Made by a program: the position numbers and the translations under genes
Part shown: positions 22,836 to 34,534 of the stretch, in pieces
How the letters are laid out: every line of letters begins with the position of its first letter
Position numbering within the stretch: position 1 is the first letter of the stretch
Notes under the pieces: generated by a model
The model's database searches: none
What the model was told of the DNA's origin: nothing
What the model saw: the letters and a program-made list of their open reading frames with translations, nothing else
Assembly (NCBI RefSeq): GCF_050947335.1
Contig: NC_134983.1
Coordinates: 4,278,001-4,342,000, forward strand
Length of the DNA: 64,000 nt
DNA from: Megachile rotundata
Lineage: Eukaryota; Arthropoda; Insecta; Hymenoptera; Megachilidae
Direction: 5' to 3'

Positions 22836-24990
22836 GTATAAAGGAAGAACTGAATTTTTTTGAAATTCTTAAATGATATTAGAATGAAATACGATATTAC
22901 AAAGTAACGGTTGATATTGCGGCTTCAATTAGTGAAAAGGAATTCCTTAGATGAAGAACAAAAGCCAATTGTGACATCTGAATGTAATTGGACGAAATAA
23001 AAAAAGGGGCTATACTTGCACGATAGAGCAGATGGCAAAATACGGCCAATGACCAAACCATGCAACGTGCTGCAATCCATGGAAGCCCGCCAGTCCCGAA
23101 ATACAACGGAAGTAACGTCCATGGAAGGACGTTTTCTGAACGGTTTGTAGTTTGCTGTTCCGGCGCTTGTTTGCTGAAATTCTGACAAAGTGATAAAAAA
23201 TATATTGACGAGAAGTCTCACTATTTACCAACTTTTGATTAATGAGCTATGGTACCCAATATAAAAACAATGAGAAATGTTTTCTGAAAGTTTAACATTT
23301 TTGGCCACCATATAAAGAAATGTTAATGCGATAGATTAAAAACTGAAAAGGATATCTTCAAATTATTGACGTGTGATGTATTTTCTGAACGTTAATAATT
23401 TAGTTCGAGAAAAGTGATGAAAGTGCATATAATTCCAAATTGTGACGTGCTGGCAGACTGTGAAAATTTTAATTTTGAGAAAATAACTGGAAATATTGTC
23501 TGCAAATGTGTTGGGCATTTTAAACATTTTATCTGCAAAAATGTGGAAAATGAGTGTTTTATTGTGAAATTAAACAATTCCATTTTGGGGTTTTATGGAC
23601 TGAAGAAAGTGTTTATGTAAATTTCTATGTCGGTAGAAGTGTTTTCACTGAATGCTTTATGTTACACGTCAGTTTTGAAAAATGTGACCGTGAGAAGAGT
23701 ATGTTTGAAGTTTTCTATTCGACATGAGCTTTTTTGAACCTAACAGCTGTTTATCTTAAATCTACTTTACCAGAATTATGTAATAGATCCTCAGACACAT
23801 TTGAGATGATCAATTGCATATTTTTGCTAAACAAGGGAACTGATTTTGTCAACTCATTGATTTCCTCCTTTAACACACCTTACTATAAAATCTACCCTCG
23901 TATAATGCACACGTTGAAGTTAAAAATTAAGTTGAAAACTAAATTAATGTAATATAATAAACAAATTATTTTTAGATGAAACATAAATTGATATACACAT
24001 CCTTTATCTTGATGAAAATCAACGCAAAGAAATCAGCTTAACAAAATTTATAATTTAATTAAATCACTGTGTTTAACGTGTATGTACGTCAATCCAAAAC
24101 TTCATGTCTATACAGAGTATGCTTATCATAACGTAAAAAATTATGTTATTATAAAAATTCGAAATTTCAATCAGAAATAATAAAAATGTCACATAGTGGT
24201 GTTTCCTTTACATTATAAAATTGCTACGCAATTAAAAAAAAGTTTGATAACTCTTTTTTGTACACTGAATATTTCTACACAATGTATTATTTTTACAAAG
24301 TGTTATTTTTTCTAATGAATGTATTCCTTAAATTATTTTGTGTTCTTTACTGTCTGTATCCAGTATTCCCCGATATTCTCAAAAATATCACATTCAGCTG
24401 AATTTTGTAAATTTTTCTTTAATTTTCGTTGTTCATGAATGTTATTATTCTTTGAAAATTTTAAGTGTTTAATAACAATAACCGTTTCAACAATGAATTG
24501 TGAATTTTTTATCGAATGAAAATATAATCGATACTTATATTACATCTATTAATTTACATTCATTTTACTTACATGATTTCGCTTTTATACGATTTTTAAA
24601 ATAATGAATTTTGAAAAAGAAACTTATAAAAGCGAACATTTTCAAAATACAATTTTAATTTACGCGGTTTCCTAAGAATCCTAATCTCAATGTAAATCAG
24701 GGACAATCATACCTTTTTCTATCAAAATAATACTAACATTTGCCTTGCGATGGCTGTGTACATTTATTGTTCGATTTTAATTACGTGTCCCTCAGAGGGT
24801 TTTTAAAACTAAATTCCGTAATTTTAAATAAGAAACCTGTAAAATGACCATTCGACCGTTTCGGTAGTTTTCGTTTTACCTCAAAAAAGGAAATGTGAAT
24901 ATTTATGTGTCTGGTACAAGGGATACTTTTTTCAGTGATAAGGGTTAACAAACCACGGTTTCCCCATCGATTTTCTCGGTAAAAGGGGAT
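22836..24990. other. AT-rich stretch, nothing recognised
   Basis: A mixed-composition patch at about 22980-23170 contains CGTCCATGGAAGGACG (an imperfect palindrome) but no clear exon. The open frame 23414-23620 is cysteine-containing but has no recognised motif or signal peptide. Confidence 0.35.
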
Positions 24991-24999
24991 CAGACAGGG

Positions 25000-25400
25000 G
25001 GTGAACATAAAAATTCGCCGACGGGATTTATGCAGACGCGTATTCGCCGCATGCATTTCTCCCATCCCTAAGACTATGCCTCGTGAAAAGAGGTTCTCTA
25101 TTTGACACCGACGTGCTACACACTCGTGTCGGATGCGAATCGTGTGTGTGCACGCGCGCACGCGTCAACATGACAGCCTCGTGGAATTCTCGGCTACCCT
25201 GAACAGAGGTTCCTCTTTTTTTTCCCTTTAGCTCTTCAGCTTCCCTTCGCTTCGGTTAAAGAGTCTTTAACGTTTGCGTGAGGCCAGCTTCCTAAGCGGC
25301 TACTTACGTCGAAGTTCACCCGGTGTCGTGCAACGACCATGTTTACCATCAAATTGCGTGAATCTTGATAATCTCGTGTCAGCGATAGGGGAGAGTGGGA
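25000..25400. promoter_or_regulatory. GC-richer patch, possible regulatory element
   Basis: Composition rises locally, with GTGTGTGTGCACGCGCGCAC near 25142 and CpG-containing sequence to 25380. A minus-strand open frame overlaps the left part (24781-25161), but its translation shows no domain. Most likely non-coding. Confidence 0.25.
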
Positions 25401-26510
25401 ACATTTTTTACATTTACCCTATCTGCCAATCACCGTTTAACCCTTAACGCTCTGACTTTTAATTGTAAATATCGCAACTTCAACTTATTCTCATTATACT
25501 TCGACTTGCAAGTTTCTAAGTGTTGGATTTTAAATGCAACAATGACGTGTAAATAATAATATTAAAGGCATTCTAAACAATCTTTTTTCGGGGGGTGCTT
25601 GAGAGGAACACTTGGAGCGTTAAGGGTTAAAGCTATAGAAAACAGACTTATGTCATGAGAATGTATATTTATCGGTCCACCGTTTAATTCATATTTACTT
25701 TTTCCATGACGGGTAGTTAAAGAGCTAAAATATTACTTCCTACTTCATTAGGATGACTGTAAAAATAATCATTTTGTGGAAAATTAAGTAAAAATTCTTT
25801 CTAACACCGTCTAATATTTTTATGAGAAGTAACAAAAAGAAATAGTTAAACAAACATATTATGTCTTAAGAAACGATGAAAATTCTGCCCGTATATTTAA
25901 ATAATGAAAAATAGAACATGTAACTTCCAGCATATCATTTGTACTGTATATGGTGTTTTCATCTATACCTAATTACAGTTATGATGTATAATACGTCATC
26001 CTCCATCCTCTATAGTTTTTGCAGTCCTTTTCGTCCCTATAGTAATATATTACTTTCATCCCTAAACGTTGTTCAAAACAAAACTTTTGTAACCTACAAA
26101 TCATACATTAACTATAGGAACTTAAATATATTATCTGAGAATGTTCCAACAAGCGATTGGTTTAATATGAATGTAATTATGAATATTAACAAGAAAATTG
26201 AGATGGCAGACATTTATTTGCGTGATCTGAATAACTAAAACAGTCTACCATCTCATCTCACGCGATTCATGTTATGGCTCAGAGGCAATTAACGAAATAA
26301 AGCAGATATTATGCACATGCAACTATGACAAACGAATTGTGCGAAAACGTTTGTGGAAGTGGGGAAAAGACGTTACTCGGTACACGCGCAGTTAGGAGTG
26401 AATATGGCATCCCTTGGAAAAATATGACAAGAGGAAGAGATCTATCATTGGTTTATTTTCGGGGATTTTCGGAGGATTTCACATTTTGGAGAGAGGTTAA
26501 GCATTTAAAG
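25401..26510. other. AT-rich stretch, nothing recognised
   Basis: No supported feature. Confidence 0.4.
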
Positions 26511-26514
26511 TCCT

Positions 26515-27130
26515 TAGGATTTGAGAACTTCAGGATTTGGTGATTTACGAATGTGGGAATGGAAAATTATTGCATATTTCAAATTCTCAGATTCTCAACA
26601 TTTCAAATTTTTCAAATTTTTAATTTTGACGTTTTTCTATTTACTAAATTCCCTGTCCACATTTACATTTAGTAATTTCCGAACCACGAAATTTTTAAAA
26701 TTTTATATTTTAATATTTCCAAAGTATCGAATTTGCAGTTCCTCAAATGTGCACATTTATCAAGTATCGAAATTTCTAAAATAACAAATTCTTCAATTTT
26801 GTAAGTCATTTCCTAAGTAATTTTGTAAGTCATTTGCAAGTCTGTAATTCCTAAATTCTCATGTTCCCAAATTCCAAAATCCTTAATTTGTTCAATTTTT
26901 TTAACTTCCATATTCTGAAGTTCTTAAATTTTCACATCCCCATATTTCTCAGTTTTACAAATTTCTAAATCTCCAACTTACTAGTTTTGTACATTTTATT
27001 ATTTCTATACATACAGATTTCCACGTCTCTAAATTTCAAAATTTTTAAATTCTATAATTCAAATTCTCTAGAATTTTCCAAATTCATATTGTCAGATTCA
27101 CAAGCACACGAATCTTCTTCTTAAATTTTT
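26515..27130 (+). repeat. Low-complexity AATTTC/AATTTT block (pyrimidine orientation)
   Basis: Degenerate, irregular repetition of short words such as AAATTTCTAAAT, AAATTCCTAAATT and CATTTCAAATTT. It begins in the opposite, G-bearing phase (GGATTTGAGAACTTCAGGAT) before switching. Similar blocks recur throughout the window. Confidence 0.6.
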
Positions 27131-29660
27131 AAAATTCCTTAGAAAAATCTGATTTGCTTGCGAAAAATCGGATAGATCTTTGAAGCCAATTTTCTGGAAA
27201 GCAAGAGGTGTCCTATAAAGGTTTGATTCTAAATGTCTCAAATTTGTTAAAAATAAAATCAACCCCTATCCTGTACCACTGGTTTTACAACAATTTGTAC
27301 GTTTTACAGAGTGGGAAATTTTCTCAGTTTACTTTTACTGTTTACTATTCCTCAACTCGAGTACTATTACCTATAAGGTTGTGCAATCATACGAAATTGC
27401 ATTTTCTTGCAAATTTTGCTATTACTCGTATTTTTAGACTAGTTTCTTCCTTAAGATAATTATACTTAAAATGGAATAATTAACGGGCTTACATTTTTAA
27501 ATTTATATAAACTAAAAAGTGTGTTTCTCACATTGTCATCACTTTCTGCTCTGTATCTTGCACATGTACATGGTGTTCCATTTCAATGTACACGTTGCAA
27601 TAAAAGTATAAAATATAGTGAATGTAGGAGACACTGGGGATCCCTGATACAGTTTTATATTTCCTACTTAACTTCTTTAGTGCTGAGCAACGAAATATCG
27701 CTGTTAGCAACACTTGTGAAATACAACTCGCATTCATTTATTCCTTCTTTATTTCGTAACATGTTTCTTTTCGATTTTAGTAAATATTCTTACTATTTTT
27801 TTATGATTTTTTCTCAAACTTACTAAATTATATCAATTCGATTCGATATTCTGTGTTTAGTTACGCTTAATTTAGTAAAAAGGTGAAAGAGAATCATTTG
27901 TTCTTAACAGCTGACATGTTTTATAAAATAATTTGTTTTTAACGTGTTTTGTTTAATTTTTAAAATTTAATATTGTCTATATGTGAAAACATAATACTAA
28001 ATATACAAAAGGCCAAATGATTCTGGTCATAACATAACAAATTTTAGTACCTTAATTTTTCCCAATTATACTATCATCACATTGAATTTTTACATTTTTT
28101 AATGTACAGTGAAGTGCAATATAAAAATTCGTATTTGTCTTATTGAAATTTATTGTCAACGGTAAAATAATAAAACATTTATGTGAATAATTCGATTTGA
28201 ATTGTATATTTAAAATAAAGACTTAAATGTGTTATATTTAAGTGACAAACATTAAAATTTACTAATTAAGGTACAAGTTTAAATAATAGTTTCAATTAAT
28301 TATAAATATGTTAACACAGGGTATAAATAAAAGAATAATTACATAAAAGTATAAAAGCATGATTAGTAAAAGTATAATTACGAGATATAAATATAAGTAA
28401 AATATTCTGAGTTCAATTTTTTTTATATGTTTCAGAAATAAATATAGAAACTTAATATACATCACGTAATACAATTAATCTTTAGTTATACAAAATAAAC
28501 TCGATATACATATTCTAAATATCAATTTGTCTTGTGCTATTTTATAACAATAGCTAGCACTAATTTTGACGGTCCAGCGGTGATAAAATTGATCTAAATA
28601 TGTCTACAAATGCTTCTCTGATATACCGTAGATACTATTTTAAATACTTCTCTTTACACTTTATCTCGAAATTTCTCAGTAGCGTTGGAATCCGGTAATT
28701 GGTCTGGCTTTGGGATTAATTTGATCTTCTTATTTTGTAGCAAATATTCCAGATTATTTTTGTAGATACCGTCAGCATGCTTGTATTACTATCGTATCTA
28801 AATACAAAATTATTGCTAATGCAGAAGAATAAATAACTGAATTTGCAATATAATACAGATTTATTTTAAAATGACAAAATGACCTGTTCACTGATGAGTA
28901 TGTACACTTTGTGAGCTTTAATACCTACACATTAATTAAATACTTATACTTTTCAATAAATATTTTTAGATTAACTTACTTTGCACTGAAAACATAGAAC
29001 TCACTTTGTTTTCATTTTATTGTGAACAAAGATCCTATTTGTAATTTCTATCTTTTACATAAAGTTCCCCAGAATATCCTATATAAAAGGATGTCAGTAT
29101 ACAATATTAATAAGGTTAACTCTTCATAGAACATCTTAAATTTGAAAGTATATTTCATAAAAAATTTTGAAATTTGAAATCAACTATTTAAGTTGATTTA
29201 CAATCAACTATTGTAAGTAAAAGATGTATACAGTTTCATGCAAAATATTTTTCACCGTTCTACGTCTTTCAGATGTAACAAAACACCCTGTATATTCTAA
29301 AGTTTCTCCGAACTTGAACCAGAAGTCATTATAAATAGGATTATAAAACAAAAGAATAAAGAAGCATTAATACGAACTTTCCAGACAGTCCAATAATTTT
29401 CTCCTAGGTTCAGTGAACCGAAAGTCACTTCTATGTATATAGTAGACTACCTTGTCCTATTCCACAAATTATAAGCATCATAAAGTACCTGCCATAAAAA
29501 TACTCTCTTCTCCAGTTTCATGCCCCCACAATCAGAATATCATCTCTCTTAGTGTATTAAAAATATAAATACATTGAAACCTATTCAATCAAATAAACCC
29601 TGTTACAAACTTCCCAGACAGTACGTTTTCAATAAGCATTGATAACTCAGGTTATATTAT
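27131..29660. other. AT-rich stretch with an isolated CACCCTGTATA
   Basis: No gene recognised. AACACCCTGTATATTC at about 29281-29296 matches MITE termini elsewhere in the window but has no partner nearby. Confidence 0.4.
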
Positions 29661-29667
29661 TATACGA

Positions 29668-29715
29668 ACTATTAGGTCGTTTTAAAGTCTTTTGCAGGTT
29701 TTTGTTCATTTTATT
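29668..29715 (+). mobile_element. Possible mariner-like terminus
   Basis: After a TA, the sequence TTAGGTCGTTTTAAAGTCTT followed by TTGCAGGTTTTTG resembles the TTAGGT...AAGT pattern of mariner terminal repeats. No transposase or second end was found, so this could be a solo remnant or chance. Confidence 0.25.
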
Positions 29716-29719
29716 CTTC

Positions 29720-30030
29720 TTTCACATGAAAATGGAAGTGGTTGATCCTAGCGTATGATTTATTTGTTGATGTAGTTTTGAATGAATTACTTGTGACCTG
29801 CAACATGAATATGATGCATATAATAATAAAAAATAGATGAAAATTCAGTTTGTACACATACAATTATATACATTTATATTCGGATACAGTATTGTTCCTG
29901 TGTCTGTTGTTTTGCATTAAAGAAGTTAATTCAGATATTACGTCACTTATTTTACTGAAAGATAAACCGTTCTTCGTAGATTGAAAACACATCAATTTAT
30001 TTTTGCTATAATATTTAGTTGAACAAATCA
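29720..30030. other. AT-rich spacer
   Basis: Nothing recognised. Confidence 0.4.
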
Positions 30031-30036
30031 TTTTAA

Positions 30037-30347
30037 CCAGTTAACTGTGGCGATCTTTTTGCGCGCACCAGTGTGTGTCGCGATAATCAAGCGATGGCGA
30101 GTTAGCTCTCAAGAATTTATGAATCCATCTCAAATCATTTACACTTTTTATTTGTTTATTTCATTTCGTGTTGACCTCCAAACATTTTAAACATATTACA
30201 ATTTACGAATATAATTTAGTTTTCGCCAAAATTACAATTTAAATATCAAATTGTAACAAAATTTTACGCATGACGGATATAGTCGTCATGACACAAAATT
30301 CTGCCACATCTCCATGACGGATATAGTCGTCAAGCACACTTAACTAG
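30037..30347. mobile_element. piggyBac-like MITE with TTAA flanks
   Basis: A 311-bp element between TTAA copies (30033-30036 and 30348-30351). The ends are inverted: CCAGTTAACTGTG on the left, CTAGTTAAGTGTG on the right strand. TTAA duplication is diagnostic of piggyBac-type transposases. Near the right end the 20-mer CATGACGGATATAGTCGTCA occurs twice (around 30271-30290 and 30312-30332), itself an imperfect palindrome and a likely subterminal binding site. There is no coding capacity. Confidence 0.7.
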
Positions 30348-30550
30348 TTAAGGATAATGTTATATTTGTTCCGGACACTGGTACACTTTTTATAAGTTAG
30401 TAATACTTAGAAATTATTTCTATAGCGAGATAGGTTTGTTTTGTATACAAATGCTTGAAATATATTTCTATTTCAGTATAACGTGTTTCGATGTGAAAAT
30501 AACTAAAAAATGTGCAAGGAAAAAGAGAATATCAGTTTTGATAAGAGACA

Positions 30551-31400
30551 ACATACACTAGTCAAAAGAATTAAAGGAACAGAAAAATTCCTTAAATTTT
30601 TAGGTCATATTCAAATTGCTCTGTCTCCGTTGAAATTCATTACAGGAGACATCCAGAATAGTCATTTTGAAGCTTCAGGTCTCTAGTTTTTGACTCTTTA
30701 TCTCAAAAATTTTTTGGGCCTTTTATCACTAATGAAAGATACAAAAAATCGCGACGAAAAAATTTTAGAATTTTTTTTCTTCTTTTCAAGGTTTATACAG
30801 ACGTAGAAAAATTTTTTTGATTAATGCCACTTCCAGTCTGTTGTTTCCTGTTCCTGCCTCTATAATTTGCACGTCCATGAAGTTCGTTTCGATGATCGGT
30901 CGCAAAGTTATGAGCTACCAAAGCCGAAATGACGCTTTTTCCTTTGATAGTCATTATCTCATGAACCCACCACCGAACAGAAATTGTAAGAACGGTTCTA
31001 GAAAGCGAAGAATGTACCTTTTAAGACAGGTATATCAGTTTTTGATTAAAGGTATTTTTTGATGCGTAATATTGATGTAAAGAAACGTCAAAAAACGGTG
31101 TTTTTTCCTCAAATTACAAAAATTACGGTATCTTTGTAAATAGGTATCGCAATGATTATGCCTAGATTTTTTTTTAAGCTCATAGTGTCCACAAAAAGTA
31201 TGCGAAGTTTCAAATGGCACCGATTCTCTGTTCCCTATGACCCGATGGTTCAAACTTTGAAATTTGTGCGAAAAGAGTTAAGGAAACGTTATTACTGTTC
31301 CTATCCGCGACTAATCCGTTTGTTGGGTAAAAATGTTTGTGTCCCTACATTTGCCGGTACTATTGCTGAATTTTTAAACAATGCTTTGGTTTGATAAGGT
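30551..31400. repeat. Dispersed repeat, possible Tc1-like terminal region
   Basis: It starts around CACTAGTCAAAAGAATTAAA, which resembles Tc1-like terminal inverted repeats, and continues as non-repetitive, moderately balanced sequence unlike the AT-rich surroundings. The open frames 30817-31062 and 31152-31394 show no domain. A Tc1-like transposase relic follows at 31.6 kb, so both may come from one decayed element. Confidence 0.35.
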
Positions 31401-31587
31401 CGGATATACGCTTCCTGTTGTGTGTGTGAGTTCGTGTGTATGTGTGTCGTGTATGTGTGCGCGGGTGAGTGTAATTTTGTTCTTTTAAAAAAAATTCGAG
31501 GACTTGTAAATTTTAATATCGAGTATTACCACTACGGTTGTCAATTACATCTTGCAAGCGTGCTAAAAATTCAGCAATAATACCGGT
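31353..31587. repeat. Inverted repeat enclosing a GT-rich microsatellite
   Basis: A 24-bp arm at 31353-31376 (GCCGGTACTATTGCTGAATT...) is the inverse of 31564-31587 with one or two differences. The loop holds degenerate GT repeats (about 31412-31470). It could form a hairpin of about 190 nt loop or mark the junction of an element. Confidence 0.6.
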
Positions 31588-31619
31588 AGCAATAATACCG
31601 ACCCAAACTTTTTGAAAGT

Positions 31620-32100
31620 CTCAAAATAGGTGGAATAATATTACTTTCGCTGACGAGTGAAAATATATTTTTGGTTTGGGTAGTAGTATAGTATGGCGAA
31701 AAGTGAATGAAGCTTTGAAGTCAAAAAATCTAAACCCTACTTTAAAACACGGAGGTTCTGTGATTTAATGCGGGTGCATTTCCAATGCGAGCGTTGGTGA
31801 ATTGATGTTCTGTGATGTTATTTTAGATAAGGATATCTTTCAAAATAAAATTTATTGAAAAATGCTAATAATATGAGAACACAAAATACCTTTAAATTTT
31901 ATCAGGATTTTGATCCAAGGCATAGAGCTCGAATAGTATAGGAATATTTGTTATGTAATTTTCCAAAAGTTTTACACCCACCTCCACGATCCTTAGGTAT
32001 AAATCACGTAGATTCTCTATTGGCCTAATTAGACCAAAAAATTAGAGAAACACCAATAAATTAGAAAATTAAATTATAGCCAGAACTGAAAAAGAGTACC
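31620..32100 (+). pseudogene. Decayed Tc1-like transposase (DDE region)
   Basis: The plus strand, read across several stops and frameshifts, shows the order of a Tc1-type transposase: a remnant of the second-aspartate motif (TDESKF-like) near 31645, then WRKVNEALKSKNLNPTLKHG and GGSV, a segment matching the QDNDPKH.A region, and a PP(S)-rich stretch near the expected DD34E glutamate. It has many stop codons and cannot make protein. Known family members are about 340 residues, so only the central and C-terminal part is seen. Confidence 0.7.
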
Positions 32101-32109
32101 TAACATAAC

Positions 32110-33155
32110 ATTCTGTTTCTTCAGAATAACTGAAACAAAAATTATTTTTTATCGTCCCAAATGAAATTAGTAAAGTAAATTTTCAACAAAATATTAAAAT
32201 TGTAGTTTTCCTTGTATTTAGTATATGAAAGAAGTTGAAAAAATATTCGATACAATAAATTTTATTGAAAGAGTACGCAAGAATATATCAAAATAAATAT
32301 TTTTATTAATTCCTTACGGTAAAATGATGTCCTGTGCAAATCCAATGTTATATGTCTCAAATATGCAAATAACTTGTTATGGATATCCTTAAGTATTTTC
32401 ATGTAACTTTAAGATATAATATTTTATACAAAATTACGGATAGAAAGATTTGCTGGAAATTTAAATTTCTCTCAAATAATCGTCTGCATTTGAAATATTC
32501 ACTTGTTAAATTGCACCCAAGACAAGTTTTTCTTTCTTCAGCAACGAATATTCACGAAGTGTAAAAAACATTTCACCTACCTGCAGTATACAAGTATAAC
32601 AAAAGTGTAATTGCTATTCAAACTGTAACAAAGATAAAAAATCAAATTTTTTTAAAAGGATATTTAAAAGCAAGCTTAAATTCAATTAATCGAAGTGTAC
32701 TTATAATTTTAATAGTATAATTAGTGATCCATTGACTTTTTTTAAAAATTATAACTTGATAATTAAATTTCTGCCTGGTAGTTTCAAAAATATCCTACGC
32801 GTCTTTTATCTTATGTCACCTCATAGATTCACACTGAACTTACCAGTGTTAACGCGTACTTAATTTGAAATTAAAAAGAAAGTAAGAAAATAAACAAATG
32901 ATAAAACATACTTCAATATTCAGTAATCCTTTCCTTTGATATGAGTCAACATAGATTTGAAGAAAACCATCTTGAAAAATTCTGTAATTTCAAGTTAAAA
33001 TCTTGTGATTCTATCATTTAGTGTTAATTGTTAAATGTAACTATATAATTAAACTAGAACGGCTAAGTTGAACTAAAAGCACGTCCCAATGTTCAAACAA
33101 AACTATAAAAATTAATATTAAAAAATTTGTTATGCAAGAAAACAGTACATATCCA
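32110..33155. other. AT-rich stretch, nothing recognised
   Basis: No supported feature. Confidence 0.4.
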
Positions 33156-33159
33156 GAAT

Positions 33160-33690
33160 TGGGGAATAGAGAAATATGGTTATGTCGATATTTCTTTATA
33201 TAGATATTGGCGAATGTGGAGACCTAAAAGTATAGATGATTGAACGTATATAGATTTGGAGTTATAGACATTTGAGAATATAAATATTAGAGAATGCAAG
33301 AATTTGGAGATTATAGAAATTGGAGAATATATAATTCTGAAAATATTGGCATTTGGATATATAGAAATTCGAAAATATATAGATTTGGGAAAATAAAGAT
33401 TTAAGTTTATAGAAATCTGAGGATGTATGAACTTAAACAGTTCAGTTTGGAACTAAAGTGAATTGAGAATATATGAAACTGCAAATTTGAAACTATGAAA
33501 TTTTGAAAGTATAGAGTTTGTAAAGTATAGATATTGAAAACTATCGAAAACTTGATAATGAAATTTATACATATAAAGAATTTAAAATATAAAGAATCAG
33601 AAATACGACGGAGACTTGGGGATATAGAAATTTAAAATAAAGAAATTGGAAAATATAGAAGTGTAGGAACATCAAAATCTAGAAACGTAC
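33160..33690 (+). repeat. Low-complexity ATATAGAAATTTGGA block
   Basis: Degenerate units such as ATATAGAAATTGGAGAAT recur with a spacing of about 18-24 bp over roughly 500 bp. It is purine-rich on the plus strand. Confidence 0.6.
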
Positions 33691-34020
33691 CTCTATTATG
33701 GTACAATATCGTCTATAGTGACGATAGTATTTCTTTAAAATAGCTAATAGCATACTTGAAATACCACAAAAATCATCATAAAGCCACACTACTGTATCGT
33801 GTCATAAAAGAAGTAAATGACCTGACACAGTTACAATAAAATATTATTACAAAAATTTCCATTTGAAACCTTCACGTATTCTCCTCAAAAAATATTCCAT
33901 GCTCCATAATAAATCCGATAAAGATTCCTGAAAAGTACAGGAACCATAAAGTGATATGGCACCTTCAGGATCACAGCAGACATCAAAGGTGGCGTCATAC
34001 CGCCATTTCACGTCGTCTCG
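33691..34020. other. Spacer
   Basis: No supported feature. A minus frame (33847-34050) extends into the next GC-rich patch but has no recognised motif. Confidence 0.3.
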
Positions 34021-34029
34021 TTGCTGTAG

Positions 34030-34530
34030 CGCGAATCTCTCTCGAAACATAGGGGAAATTTACTTTCTTACCCTCTCTCGTAAGCGAAGTTCAAGTTCTT
34101 CACGAGGGTGGCGATGACTAAGGCGCAACGTGTCTGCGCAACCATGGAAGCAGCAAGCACCGCGATGAGATGGTACGCTGCCAATGGTTTCAGAGTAATT
34201 TCATAAAAGATTTACCGGTCGTCTGGCATCTGTCGTCGTTGTCGACGCGGTTATCTGCGACGGGGCGATCGTCCCTGCTCCTGATGCAATTCTCCGGGAA
34301 TCAAGAACGAAATTTACATAGTTCCGCGAATATTCCTGCCTATCTGTCTTGTCGACTCGTAAACGAGCCATGGAGGACCCCTTTCAGAGACAGTGCGTCT
34401 GGGGAGGGCATAGGTATCTTTCGTTGCCTTGGAATCCTGCAAAGTTTGAACAGCGTTACCCGGAATGGGCGTTCCTCTATGGCCTCGATCCAGTCCTTCT
34501 CGCCTGGAGCACTCTAATTAACAGTGTTCT
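34030..34530. promoter_or_regulatory. GC-richer island, possible exon or enhancer
   Basis: A sharp rise in GC over about 500 bp (for example GTCGTCGTTGTCGACGCGGT at about 34223). Overlapping frames on the plus strand (34170-34517 and 34349-34666) are open, but neither resembles a known protein. It may be a non-coding exon, a conserved regulatory element or part of an unrecognised gene. Confidence 0.3.
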
Positions 34531-34534
34531 AGCT

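Noticed and set aside
24781..25161. 126-residue minus-strand frame
   Set aside because: It crosses a GC-richer patch, shows no domain and has no splice or polyadenylation context.
31152..31394. 80-residue frame as a gene
   Set aside because: It lies in a dispersed repeat, lacks a known motif and its end falls in the inverted repeat arm.
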